Source: Clostridium sp. 28_12
Lineage (GTDB): Bacteria > Bacillota > Clostridia > TANB77 > CAG-508
DNA length: 28,150 nucleotides
Direction of reading: 5' to 3'
Assembly (NCBI GenBank): GCA_001916055.1
Contig: MNRR01000044.1
Location: 1-28,150 of the forward strand
Shown: in pieces, positions 1-6,942 of the stretch
How positions within the stretch are numbered: position 1 is the stretch's first letter
Layout: each line of letters opens with the position of its first letter
Program-made: the position numbers and the translations under genes
The notes under the pieces: generated by a model
What the model saw: the letters and a program-made list of their open reading frames with translations, nothing else
What the model was told of the DNA's origin: nothing
The model's database searches: none

Positions 1-1
1 T

Positions 2-817
2 ACAGATGAAGAATATACAGCAATAGAAACTGATTTACACACATATACAGATGTATATAGAAACGGAACAAATTATAAAGATGAATATTATTCAGGCGTA
101 GGACTAACAAGTGATGAATATACAAATTTAAAGAAAACAATGTTAAAAAGTGTATATCAAAATGGAGGATTTTATATAGGAAAATATGAAACAGGAATAG
201 AAAATGCGCCAAAAACAGATGGAGATGAAAATACAGCACCAACAGAAACACCAGTAATAAAAAGAAATGCATATCCATATAATTATGTAACATGTAGTCA
301 GGCACAAACATTAGCAAGTAATATGGAATCGGGAAATCATACAAGTAGTTTAATGTTTGGAGTACAATGGGATTTAGTATAAAAATATTTAGAAACCAAA
401 GGAACAAGTCAAATGGACTTGAAAACAGATAGTACATCTTGGGGAAATTACATTAATAATGCATGGAATATAACAAATTCAAATTCTAAATATGCTATTT
501 ATGATGACAAACTTGATAATTTTGATTGGACAAGTGGTGCATATGGAATAAAAGATTCAGATACAATGGTATTATTATCAACGGGAGCAAGTGATGATTT
601 TAGTAAACAAGGAATATATGATTTGGCTGGAAATGTAATTGAGTTTACACTAGAACATGCTAATTTAATTTCTCGTGCTATGTCAGAAAGTCCTTGTGCC
701 ATACGAGGAGGTGATTATAACTACAATGGTTTCTTTAATCCTGCAGCCGCCAACCGTTTTAAGAGCCCTACGTTCTATTTCAACATCAACTTAGGCTTTC
801 GTGTAGTACTTTATTAA
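2..817 (+). pseudogene. FGE/C-type-lectin-like surface protein, 3' part, interrupted by TAA
   Basis: Seen: one reading frame enters from the left edge and runs to TAA at 380-382. It then continues in the same frame without a shift to TAA at 815-817. Around the first stop it reads FGVQWDLV-stop-KYLETKG, so a single TTA (Leu) to TAA change would explain the break. The second half carries IYDLAGNV, RGG and a terminal LGFRVVLY, the hallmarks of the formylglycine-generating-enzyme/sulfatase-modifying fold, which is also the C-type-lectin fold of many DGR target proteins. There is no stop or frameshift elsewhere. The 5' end, including any signal peptide, lies outside the window. An ATG at 413 with AAGGAA upstream could restart translation of a 134-aa C-terminal piece. 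The family call is good; whether the stop is real or a sequencing error is open. Confidence 0.7.
700..817 (+). other. Candidate DGR variable repeat (VR) at the 3' end of the surface gene
   Basis: Seen: the last ~100 bases differ from the rest of the gene. Bases 731-800 hold 30 G or C out of 70, against clearly AT-richer sequence upstream. Codons switch to CGT, GCC, CCT, ACG, TTC and AAC, whereas neighbouring genes use AGA, GCA, CCA and ACA. The codons before the constant LGFR end (TTC TAT TTC AAC ATC AAC) are what AAC/AAT template codons would give if adenines were randomised. Known: DGRs diversify the 3' end of C-type-lectin/FGE-fold genes by adenine-specific mutagenesis from a template repeat. 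Inferred: this is a VR with the initiation-of-homing end near 790-840. No template repeat or reverse transcriptase is present in the window, so the boundaries are approximate. Confidence 0.5.
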
Positions 818-940
818 TTGTAGCTCTGAGTCCTGTGTAGCGATAAAATAGAATGAGCTCAAACAAAGAATTAAATATAAAAATCAAAACGAGAGGAAGA
901 AGAGTTGCACAACGCAAGTAAATAATAGAAAAAGAGGAAA

Positions 941-1025
941 AAAGAAGGAGGACTTTGATGGCTCAAAGTTTTCCCTTCTTTTATATAGTAGGAAAGTTCT
1001 CCTTGTAGGAGGACTTTCTGTACTA
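941..1025 (+). other. Two adjacent hairpins sharing interchangeable arms
   Basis: Hairpin A pairs AAAGAAGG (941-948) with CCTTCTTT (974-981) and CTTTGA (953-958) with TCAAAG (963-968), and is followed by TTTT, so it could terminate transcription. Hairpin B pairs TAGTA/TACTA (986-990, 1021-1025), GAAAGT/ACTTTC (992-997, 1013-1018) and CTCCT/AGGAG (999-1003, 1007-1011). The ten-base word GGAGGACTTT occurs in both (947-956 and 1008-1017), so 993-1002 can pair with either copy. This stretch (818-1208) otherwise holds only the terminator at 1036-1094 and the pfl promoter. Confidence 0.45.
958..1008 (+). CDS. Possible 16-codon leader peptide, Phe-rich
   Basis: A GGAGG (947-951) sits 6 bases before an ATG that opens a short ORF reading MAQSFPFFYIVGKFSL and ending in TAG. 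Four of 16 residues are Phe and one is Tyr, as in attenuator leaders. The ORF lies inside the two overlapping hairpins. The Phe codons fall partly in the pyrimidine-rich arm of hairpin A, so the composition may be a by-product of the stem. No amino-acid biosynthetic gene follows: the next gene is pflB with its own promoter. Weak call. Confidence 0.2.
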   Translation: MAQSFPFFYIVGKFSL

Positions 1026-1035
1026 GATAAATATG

Positions 1036-1094
1036 GCGAGTCTTAGATTTTCTTAAAATTTGCATTTGATAGAAAATCTTAGACTCGCTTTTTT
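1036..1094 (+). terminator. Intrinsic terminator upstream of pflB
   Basis: The arm GCGAGTCTTAGATTTTCT (1036-1053) pairs with 1071-1088 over 18 positions with one mismatch, followed by six T (1089-1094). It insulates the pfl promoter from upstream transcription. Confidence 0.85.
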
Positions 1095-1118
1095 ATTTCA
1101 AAATTAAGTCAAAAATCA

Positions 1119-1147
1119 TTGACAAAAATATATATAAAAATTATAAT
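1119..1147 (+). promoter_or_regulatory. Sigma-A promoter of pflB
   Basis: A consensus TTGACA (1119-1124) lies 17 bases before a consensus TATAAT (1142-1147). The predicted transcript starts about 50 bases before the pflB ATG. Confidence 0.85.
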
Positions 1148-1208
1148 ACGAAGTGGTAAATTATAAAAACAACAAAAATGGTAATAATAAAAAATGGAGG
1201 TAAAAAAT

Positions 1209-3446
1209 ATGGATTTTGAACAATGGAAAGGTTTTGAAAAAGGGGAATGGAAAAGACAGATAGATGTGAGAAGTTTTATACAAAAGAATTACACACCATA
1301 TGTTGGAGATTCGAGCTTTTTAACAGGAACAACAGAAAAAACAAAAAAATTATGGGATGAAGTATTAGAACTATACAAAAAAGAACATGACGCACAAGGT
1401 GGAGTGTTAGATATTGATACAAAAACAATATCAACAGTATCATCACACGAGGCAGGATATATAGACAAAGACTTAGAAGAAATAGTAGGAGTTCAAACAG
1501 ATGCACCATTAAAAAGAGCAATAATGCCATTTGGTGGAATCAGAATTGTAGAAAAATCATGTGAAGCTTATGGAAGAGAAGTAGATCCAGAAACAGATAG
1601 AATTTTCCATACAGCAAGAAAAACACATAATGATGGAGTATTTGATGTATATACACCAGACATAAGAGCAGCAAGAAGTTCACACTTAATAACAGGACTT
1701 CCAGACGGATATGGAAGAGGAAGAATTATAGGAGATTACAGAAGAGTAGCTCTATATGGTGTAGACACATTAATTGAAGAGAAAAAAGAAGAGCTAGAAA
1801 TATTAAATGTAGATGACTTTACAGAAAAAGTAATAAGAGAAAGAGAAGAAATCTCTGAACAAATAAAAGCACTTAACCAATTAAAAGTAATGGCACAAAA
1901 ATATGGATATGACATTTCTAGACCAGCTGGAAATGCAAAAGAAGCAATCCAATGGTTATATTTCGGATATTTAGGAGCAGTAAAAGACCAAAATGGTGCT
2001 GCAATGAGTATTGGTAGAACCTCAACATTCTTAGATATATATATAGAAAGAGACTTAAAAAATGGAACATTAACAGAAGAGCAGGCACAAGAATTAATGG
2101 ATCATTTTGTAATGAAATTAAGATTAGTAAGATTCTTAAGAACACCAGAATATAATGAATTATTCAGTGGAGACCCAGTATGGGTAACAGAAAGTATTGG
2201 TGGAATGGGAATAGATGGTAGAACATTAGTAACAAAGAACTCATTCAGAGTATTACACACACTAGAAAATTTAGGACCAGCACCGGAACCAAACCTAACT
2301 ATATTATGGTCAACAAGACTACCAGAAGGATTTAAAAGATATACAGCAAATTTATCAATAAAAACATCTTCAATTCAATACGAAAATGATGATGTAATGA
2401 GAGCAACACTTGGAGATGACTATGGAATAGCATGTTGTGTATCACCTATGAAAATAGGAAAACAAATGCAATTCTTTGGAGCAAGAGCAAACCTAGCCAA
2501 AACACTATTATATGCAATAAATGGTGGTAGAGATGAAAAGAGTGGAAAACAAGTAACACCAAAATTTGCACCAATCACATCAGAATACTTAGACTATGAT
2601 GAAGTAATAGAAAAATTTGACCAAATGATGGATTATGTTGCAAAAATATATATAAAAGCATTAAATGCAATACACTATATGCATGATAAATACTCATATG
2701 AAGCGATAGAAATGGCTTTACATGATAAAGATATAATTAGAACAATGGCATGTGGAATTGCAGGATTGTCAGTAGTAGCAGACTCACTTTCAGCAATCAA
2801 ATATGCAAAAGTAAAAGTAATAAGAGATGAAACTGGATTAGCAGTAGATTATCAAATAGAAGGAGAATATCCTCAATTTGGTAATGATGATGATAGAGTT
2901 GATAATATAGCAGTAGAAGTTGTTAGAAGATTCTTAAATAAATTAAAGAAACATCCAACATATAGAGATTCAAAACAAACATTATCAATATTAACAATCA
3001 CATCAAATGTTGTATATGGAAAAGCAACAGGAAACACACCAGATGGAAGACGTGAGGGAGCTCCATTTGGACCAGGTGCAAACCCATTACATGGTAGAGA
3101 TGTAAATGGAGCATTAGCAGTAATGAACTCAATTGCAAAATTACCATTTGAAGATTCAGAAGACGGAATTTCATTTACATTTGCTATTACACCAGCAACG
3201 CTAGGTCAAGATGAAGAAACAAAAGTAAGTAACTTAGTAAGTATGCTAGATGGATACTTTGCAGAAACAGGACATCATATCAATGTAAATGTATTTGATA
3301 GAGCATTACTAGAAGATGCAATGGAACATCCAGAAAAATATCCTCAACTTACAATCAGAGTTTCTGGATATGCAGTTAACTTTACAAAATTAACAAGAGA
3401 ACAACAATTAGATGTTATTAATAGAACAATTCATGAGAGAATTTAA
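1209..3446 (+). CDS. pflB: Formate acetyltransferase (pyruvate formate-lyase)
   Basis: Glycyl-radical enzyme converting pyruvate and CoA to acetyl-CoA and formate in the cytoplasm of anaerobes. The product is 745 aa, close to the family's usual ~740-760. The catalytic Cys pair is in GIACCVSPM (C409, C410), and the C-terminal glycyl-radical motif RVSGYAVNF carries the radical glycine at about residue 720. The start is ATG at 1209 because GGAGG (1196-1200) lies 8 bases upstream; the in-frame ATG at 1194 overlaps that SD sequence. It has its own consensus promoter and is followed by the activating enzyme gene pflA after a large palindrome, as expected for a pfl operon. Cys pair and Gly motif are intact, so the enzyme should be functional. 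Confidence 0.97.
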   Translation: MDFEQWKGFEKGEWKRQIDVRSFIQKNYTPYVGDSSFLTGTTEKTKKLWDEVLELYKKEHDAQGGVLDIDTKTISTVSSHEAGYIDKDLEEIVGVQTDAPLKRAIMPFGGIRIVEKSCEAYGREVDPETDRIFHTARKTHNDGVFDVYTPDIRAARSSHLITGLPDGYGRGRIIGDYRRVALYGVDTLIEEKKEELEILNVDDFTEKVIREREEISEQIKALNQLKVMAQKYGYDISRPAGNAKEAIQWLYFGYLGAVKDQNGAAMSIGRTSTFLDIYIERDLKNGTLTEEQAQELMDHFVMKLRLVRFLRTPEYNELFSGDPVWVTESIGGMGIDGRTLVTKNSFRVLHTLENLGPAPEPNLTILWSTRLPEGFKRYTANLSIKTSSIQYENDDVMRATLGDDYGIACCVSPMKIGKQMQFFGARANLAKTLLYAINGGRDEKSGKQVTPKFAPITSEYLDYDEVIEKFDQMMDYVAKIYIKALNAIHYMHDKYSYEAIEMALHDKDIIRTMACGIAGLSVVADSLSAIKYAKVKVIRDETGLAVDYQIEGEYPQFGNDDDRVDNIAVEVVRRFLNKLKKHPTYRDSKQTLSILTITSNVVYGKATGNTPDGRREGAPFGPGANPLHGRDVNGALAVMNSIAKLPFEDSEDGISFTFAITPATLGQDEETKVSNLVSMLDGYFAETGHHINVNVFDRALLEDAMEHPEKYPQLTIRVSGYAVNFTKLTREQQLDVINRTIHERI

Positions 3447-3451
3447 AAAAT

Positions 3452-3559
3452 AATAGCCATCTTGCTTCGTTAAAAATCATTCAAAAATCCTCAACGTACC
3501 TAAGTACGCCTCTGGTATTTTGAATGATTTTTGCCTAGCAATATAACTATTCTTTTTTT
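3452..3559 (+). repeat. Long imperfect palindrome between pflB and pflA, ending in a T run
   Basis: AAAAATCATTCAAAA (3472-3486) is complementary to TTTTGAATGATTTTT (3518-3532). Outside it, the 3' arm AGCAATATAACTATT matches the 5' flank AATAG..TTGCT with a few mismatches. Inside it is a small hairpin, CGTAC-CTAA-GTACG. T7 follows (3553-3559). The whole can fold as one ~108-base hairpin. It may attenuate transcription into pflA, or be a REP-like dispersed intergenic element. Confidence 0.7.
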
Positions 3560-3588
3560 AATTAAATTTTATTGAGAAAGAAGAAAAA

Positions 3589-4317
3589 ATGGAAAAAGAT
3601 TTAAGATATTATGCAAAGGTACATTCAATAGAAAGTTTTGGCACAGTTGATGGACCGGGAATAAGATTTGTACTATTTTTACAAGGGTGTCATCTACAAT
3701 GTAAATACTGCCATAATCGTGATACATGGGACATAAATGGTGGAGAGTATAAATCAGTAGATGAAATTGTGGAAAAAATAAATAGATATAAAAATTATAT
3801 TATACCATCAGGAGGTGGAGTAACTGTAACTGGTGGAGAACCATTAATACAAGCGAGCTTTGTGCTAGAATTATTTAAAAAATTAAAAGAAAATGGTATT
3901 CATACTTGTGTTGATACCTCAGGAATGTTTGCACTAACAGATGGAATAAAAGAAGTTTTAAAATATACAGATTTAGTATTGTTAGATATAAAACACATTG
4001 ATGATGAAAAATGCAAAGAACTTGTGGGAGTTTCAAATAAAAAAGAACTAGAATTTGCCAGATATTTAAGTGATAATAATATTAAAATGTGGATAAGGCA
4101 AGTTTTAGTACCAGGATATACAGATGATGGACAAGATTTGTTAAAGCTAAAAAATTTTCTATCAACATTAAAAACAGTAGAGAAAATTCAAATTTTACCA
4201 TATCATAATATGGGAAAATACAAATGGGAAAAACTTGGATTAGAATACCCATTAGAAGGTGTAAGAGAAGCAAATCAAGAAGATGTTGATATAGCTAAGA
4301 AAATTTTAGGCATATAG
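3589..4317 (+). CDS. pflA: Pyruvate formate-lyase activating enzyme
   Basis: Radical-SAM enzyme that installs the glycyl radical on PflB. The 242-aa product has the cluster motif C-HLQ-C-KY-C (C34, C38, C41; the CX3CX2C form typical of this family), preceded by SFGTVDGPGIRFVLF, typical of glycyl-radical activases. A glycine-rich GGGVTVTGGEP segment (SAM binding) follows at about 76-86, and the C-terminus carries QILPYHNMGKYKWEKLG, as in PflA. The SD sequence (AGAAAGAAG) is weak. There is no clear promoter of its own, so it is probably transcribed from the pflB promoter through the intergenic palindrome. Length and motifs are normal. Confidence 0.96.
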   Translation: MEKDLRYYAKVHSIESFGTVDGPGIRFVLFLQGCHLQCKYCHNRDTWDINGGEYKSVDEIVEKINRYKNYIIPSGGGVTVTGGEPLIQASFVLELFKKLKENGIHTCVDTSGMFALTDGIKEVLKYTDLVLLDIKHIDDEKCKELVGVSNKKELEFARYLSDNNIKMWIRQVLVPGYTDDGQDLLKLKNFLSTLKTVEKIQILPYHNMGKYKWEKLGLEYPLEGVREANQEDVDIAKKILGI

Positions 4318-4319
4318 TA

Positions 4320-4348
4320 TTTACAAATCACAGAAATTGTTGTATAAT
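4320..4348 (+). promoter_or_regulatory. Sigma-A promoter of the small gene at 4399
   Basis: TTTACA (4320-4325), 17 bases, TATAAT (4343-4348). It begins immediately after the pflA stop codon and gives a ~45-base leader. Confidence 0.8.
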
Positions 4349-4398
4349 AACCAATGGCTTTTTAATAAAATAAACTAAAGAAAATGGAGGACAGAACT

Positions 4399-4599
4399 AT
4401 GACAGCAGGAAAGTTAACACGGATGGAATCACACTATGAGGCAATTGATGGATTCTTAAAATCAAATGCTTCAAATTTGCCGAGAAGATTGTATCCCGGT
4501 GAAATCAGAAAACTGGAAAATAGATTTCCAGAAATCAAGATAGAGAAGGAATCTGTGTATCAGGGAGGGTTATATAACTGCTCCATTACACGAAATTAG
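4399..4599 (+). CDS. Small hypothetical protein, 66 aa
   Basis: Not recognised. The start is ATG 4399 with GGAGG (4386-4390) 8 bases upstream; an in-frame ATG at 4384 overlaps that SD sequence and is less likely. The product is small, soluble and charged, with no membrane segment and no signal peptide. It holds LYPGEIRKLENRFPEIKI in the middle and ends YNCSITRN. Codons include CGG, CCG and CCC, which are rarer in the neighbouring housekeeping genes. It is a complete stand-alone unit: its own -35/-10 promoter at 4320-4348, one gene, and a strong terminator at 4609-4633. That independence suggests a regulated accessory gene rather than part of the pfl operon. Function unknown. Confidence 0.75.
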   Translation: MTAGKLTRMESHYEAIDGFLKSNASNLPRRLYPGEIRKLENRFPEIKIEKESVYQGGLYNCSITRN

Positions 4600-4606
4600 T
4601 TTAGAA

Positions 4607-4633
4607 GGGGGATCGCATAGTGCGGTCCCTTTT
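4607..4633 (+). terminator. Intrinsic terminator after the 66-aa gene
   Basis: GGGATCGCA (4609-4617), loop TAG, TGCGGTCCC (4621-4629), then TTTT. Nine base pairs including one G-T wobble. Confidence 0.85.
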
Positions 4634-4700
4634 CGTAGTACATAATTTATTTTTTAGTTTGAATAGTAACAATAAAAATTAAAAATCGATTCAAAAGTCA

Positions 4701-4729
4701 TTGCAATTTGTTAGGCAAAATAGTAAAAT
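4701..4729 (+). promoter_or_regulatory. Likely sigma-A promoter upstream of pyrH
   Basis: TTGCAA (4701-4706), 17 bases, TAAAAT (4724-4729). A transcript from here would begin near 4736 and carry the repeat at 4738-4771 in its 5' leader. A further -10-like TATGAT/TAAAAT at 4832-4842 lacks a good -35. The region 4634-4893 has no gene. Confidence 0.55.
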
Positions 4730-4737
4730 AAAAGTGC

Positions 4738-4771
4738 ATAGTGCACAGAAAAAAAGCGATCTCAGGTGTGC
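4738..4771 (+). repeat. 34-base intergenic repeat, copy 1
   Basis: Matches 19838-19871 at 33 of 34 positions, beginning ATAGTGCAC and ending CAGGTGTGC, with a central A7-GCG. GCACA near the start and TGTGC at the end are complementary, so it can form a small hairpin. It lies in the gene-free leader of pyrH. Confidence 0.85.
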
Positions 4772-4893
4772 TTTATTGCAATTTATAAAATTAATAAAAT
4801 TTTAATAAAATACTACTAATTTTAAAAAAAGTATGATAAAATAGCAACAATGATAAGAAATAATAAATATTCCAAAGAAAGGATTGATATAAG

Positions 4894-5601
4894 ATGTCAG
4901 AAGCAAAATATAAAAGAGTACTTTTAAAATTAAGTGGAGAAGCACTTGCAGGAGAGCAAAAAACAGGAGTAAATCCTGAAGTCGTAGGAAAAATATGTGA
5001 TAAGATAAAAGAAGTAGTAGAAATGGGAGTAGAAGTAGCAATAGTAGTTGGTGGAGGAAACTTCTGGAGAGGAAGACAAGGACTAGAGATGGAAAGAACA
5101 ACAGCAGACTACATGGGAATGTTAGCAACAGCAATGAACGGATTAGCATTACAAGATGCGTTAGAAGTAAGAGGAATACACTCAAGAGTGCAAACTGCAA
5201 TAGAAATGAGAGAAATTGCAGAACCATTTATACAAAGAAAAGCTGAAAAGCATTTAAGTAGAGGAAGAGTAGTAATATTTGCATGCGGAACAGGGCATCC
5301 ATACTTTACAACAGATACAGCAGCAGTATTAAGAGCAACAGAGATAAAAGCAGATATAATTTTATTAGGAAAAGCAATAGATGCAGTATATTCTGCAGAT
5401 CCAAAAATTCAAAAAGACGCAATAAAATTTGAAGAAATATCATATTTAGATGTATTAAATAAGGATCTAAAAGTTATGGACTCAACAGCAACTGCAATGT
5501 GTAGAGATAACAATATTCCATTATTAGTATTTGGAATAGCAGACCCAGAAAATATAGTAAGAGCTGTTAAAGGAGAGAAAATAGGAACAATAGTATCTTA
5601 A
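4894..5601 (+). CDS. pyrH: UMP kinase
   Basis: Phosphorylates UMP to UDP at the head of pyrimidine nucleotide supply. The bacterial enzyme is a hexameric amino-acid-kinase-family protein unrelated to eukaryotic UMP/CMP kinases. The 235-aa product starts KRVLLKLSGEAL, has VVGGGNFWRG (about 50-59) and DYMGMLATAMNGLALQDALE (about 70-90), and GTGHPYFTTDTAAVLRA in the nucleotide-binding half, all typical of PyrH. The SD sequence is AAAGGA upstream of ATG 4894. It heads the conserved pyrH-frr-uppS-cdsA cluster; frr follows after a 38-base gap. Confidence 0.97.
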   Translation: MSEAKYKRVLLKLSGEALAGEQKTGVNPEVVGKICDKIKEVVEMGVEVAIVVGGGNFWRGRQGLEMERTTADYMGMLATAMNGLALQDALEVRGIHSRVQTAIEMREIAEPFIQRKAEKHLSRGRVVIFACGTGHPYFTTDTAAVLRATEIKADIILLGKAIDAVYSADPKIQKDAIKFEEISYLDVLNKDLKVMDSTATAMCRDNNIPLLVFGIADPENIVRAVKGEKIGTIVS

Positions 5602-5639
5602 AAATGTTGACAAAAAATAAAAATAAAGGAGAGAAAATC

Positions 5640-6188
5640 ATGGATTATACAAATTTAAAAGAAAGAATGGAAAAATCAATAGGAGCTTACCAAGAAAAAT
5701 TATCAGAAATAAGAGCAGGAAGAGCAAATCCTGCAATATTAAATAAAATAAAGGTTGAATATTATGGAACACCAACACCAATCAACCAAATGGCAGGAAT
5801 ATCAGTTCCAGAAGCGAGAATGATAGTAATTCAACCATGGGATATGAGTGTATTAAAAGACATAGAAAAAGCAATATTAGCATCAGACATTGGAATTAAT
5901 CCAAATAATGATGGAAAAGTAATAAGACTTGCTTTTCCAGAATTAAATGAAGAGAGAAGGAAAGAATTAGTAAAAGAAATAAAGAAAATTGCAGAAGAAG
6001 CAAAAGTAGCAGTAAGAGCAATCAGAAGAGACGGAATAGATGAAGCAAAAGCAAAACAAAAAAATAGTGAAATAACAGAAGATGAATTAAAAGTTGCAGA
6101 AACAGAAATTCAAAAAATAACAGACAAGAACATCGAAGAAATAGACAAAATACTAGCAAATAAAGAAACTGAAATTATGAGTGTATAG
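5640..6188 (+). CDS. frr: Ribosome recycling factor
   Basis: Works with EF-G to split post-termination ribosomes. The 182-aa product begins near DYTNLKERMEKSIGAY and has EIRAGRANPAIL (about 23-34), VEYYGTPTPINQMA, IQPWD and KNSEITEDEL, the RRF signature segments, and is close to the usual 185 aa. ATG 5640 is chosen because AAAGGAGAG (5625-5633) precedes it at the right distance; an in-frame ATG at 5604 overlaps the region after pyrH and has no SD. It is followed after 13 bases by uppS. Confidence 0.97.
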   Translation: MDYTNLKERMEKSIGAYQEKLSEIRAGRANPAILNKIKVEYYGTPTPINQMAGISVPEARMIVIQPWDMSVLKDIEKAILASDIGINPNNDGKVIRLAFPELNEERRKELVKEIKKIAEEAKVAVRAIRRDGIDEAKAKQKNSEITEDELKVAETEIQKITDKNIEEIDKILANKETEIMSV

Positions 6189-6201
6189 CAAGGAGAAAAC
6201 A

Positions 6202-6915
6202 ATGGAATTTAATGAAGAAAACATGCCAAAACATATAGCAATAATCATGGATGGAAATAGAAGATGGGCAAGAGTGCAAGGAAAGCCTGCAAGTTTTGGG
6301 CATAAAGCGGGAGCCAAAACACTTGAAAACATAGTAAGATATGCAAACAAAATCGGACTAAAATACATAACAGTATATGCATTTTCAACAGAAAACTGGA
6401 AAAGGACAGAAGAAGAAGTAAAAGCACTTATGCTTTTACTTCAGAGCTATTTAGATGATTATAGTAAAAGAGCAGATTCTGAAAACATTAAAGTAAAAGT
6501 CCTTGGAGATATCACAGCACTTTCACAAGGAATGCAAAAAAGTATAATAAATTGTATGGAAAGAACCAAAAACAACACAGGAATAACATTTAATATAGCA
6601 TTAAATTATGGAGGAAGAGACGAAATAGTAAGAGCAGTTAAAAAAATAGCCCAAAAAGTAGAATATAAAGAATTAAAAGTAGAAGATATAAATGAGGATA
6701 TGATATCACAAAATCTATATACAGCAGGGGAACCAGACCCAGATTTAGTTATAAGAACAAGTGGAGAAATACGTTTAAGTAATTTTCTACCTTGGCAAGT
6801 AGTATATTCGGAATTTTTATTTGTAGATAAAAATTGGCCAGATTTTTCAGAAGCAGATTTAGATGAGGCAATAATTGAATACCAAAAAAGAACAAGAAAA
6901 TTTGGAGCAAACTAA
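6202..6915 (+). CDS. uppS: Undecaprenyl diphosphate synthase (isoprenyl transferase)
   Basis: Cis-prenyltransferase that condenses isopentenyl diphosphates onto FPP to make the lipid carrier for peptidoglycan. The 237-aa product has HIAIIMDGNRRWA (catalytic Asp, about residue 17), GHKAGAKTLENIVRYA, YAFSTENW, and the C-terminal DLVIRTSGEIRLSNFLPWQ with YSEFLF, the diagnostic basic/Glu motif. The start is ATG 6202 with AAGGAG (6190-6195) upstream; the in-frame ATG at 6181 overlaps the end of frr. It belongs to the pyrH-frr-uppS-cdsA operon, with a 27-base gap before cdsA. Confidence 0.97.
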   Translation: MEFNEENMPKHIAIIMDGNRRWARVQGKPASFGHKAGAKTLENIVRYANKIGLKYITVYAFSTENWKRTEEEVKALMLLLQSYLDDYSKRADSENIKVKVLGDITALSQGMQKSIINCMERTKNNTGITFNIALNYGGRDEIVRAVKKIAQKVEYKELKVEDINEDMISQNLYTAGEPDPDLVIRTSGEIRLSNFLPWQVVYSEFLFVDKNWPDFSEADLDEAIIEYQKRTRKFGAN

Positions 6916-6942
6916 AATAAAGCAGAAGAAGAGGTAGAATGT

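Noticed and set aside
380..382. Stop-codon recoding (TAA as an amino acid) to explain the broken surface gene
   Set aside because: Every other gene uses TAA or TAG as a normal stop at its expected end, and no internal TAA or TGA is seen in conserved genes.
818..1208. DGR template repeat or accessory gene directly after the variable segment
   Set aside because: No sequence resembling the 3' end of the surface gene and no avd-like or reverse-transcriptase frame is present; only hairpins, a terminator and a promoter.
4738..4771. CRISPR repeat
   Set aside because: Only two full copies 15 kb apart plus one adjacent partial copy six bases away, no regular spacers and no cas genes.
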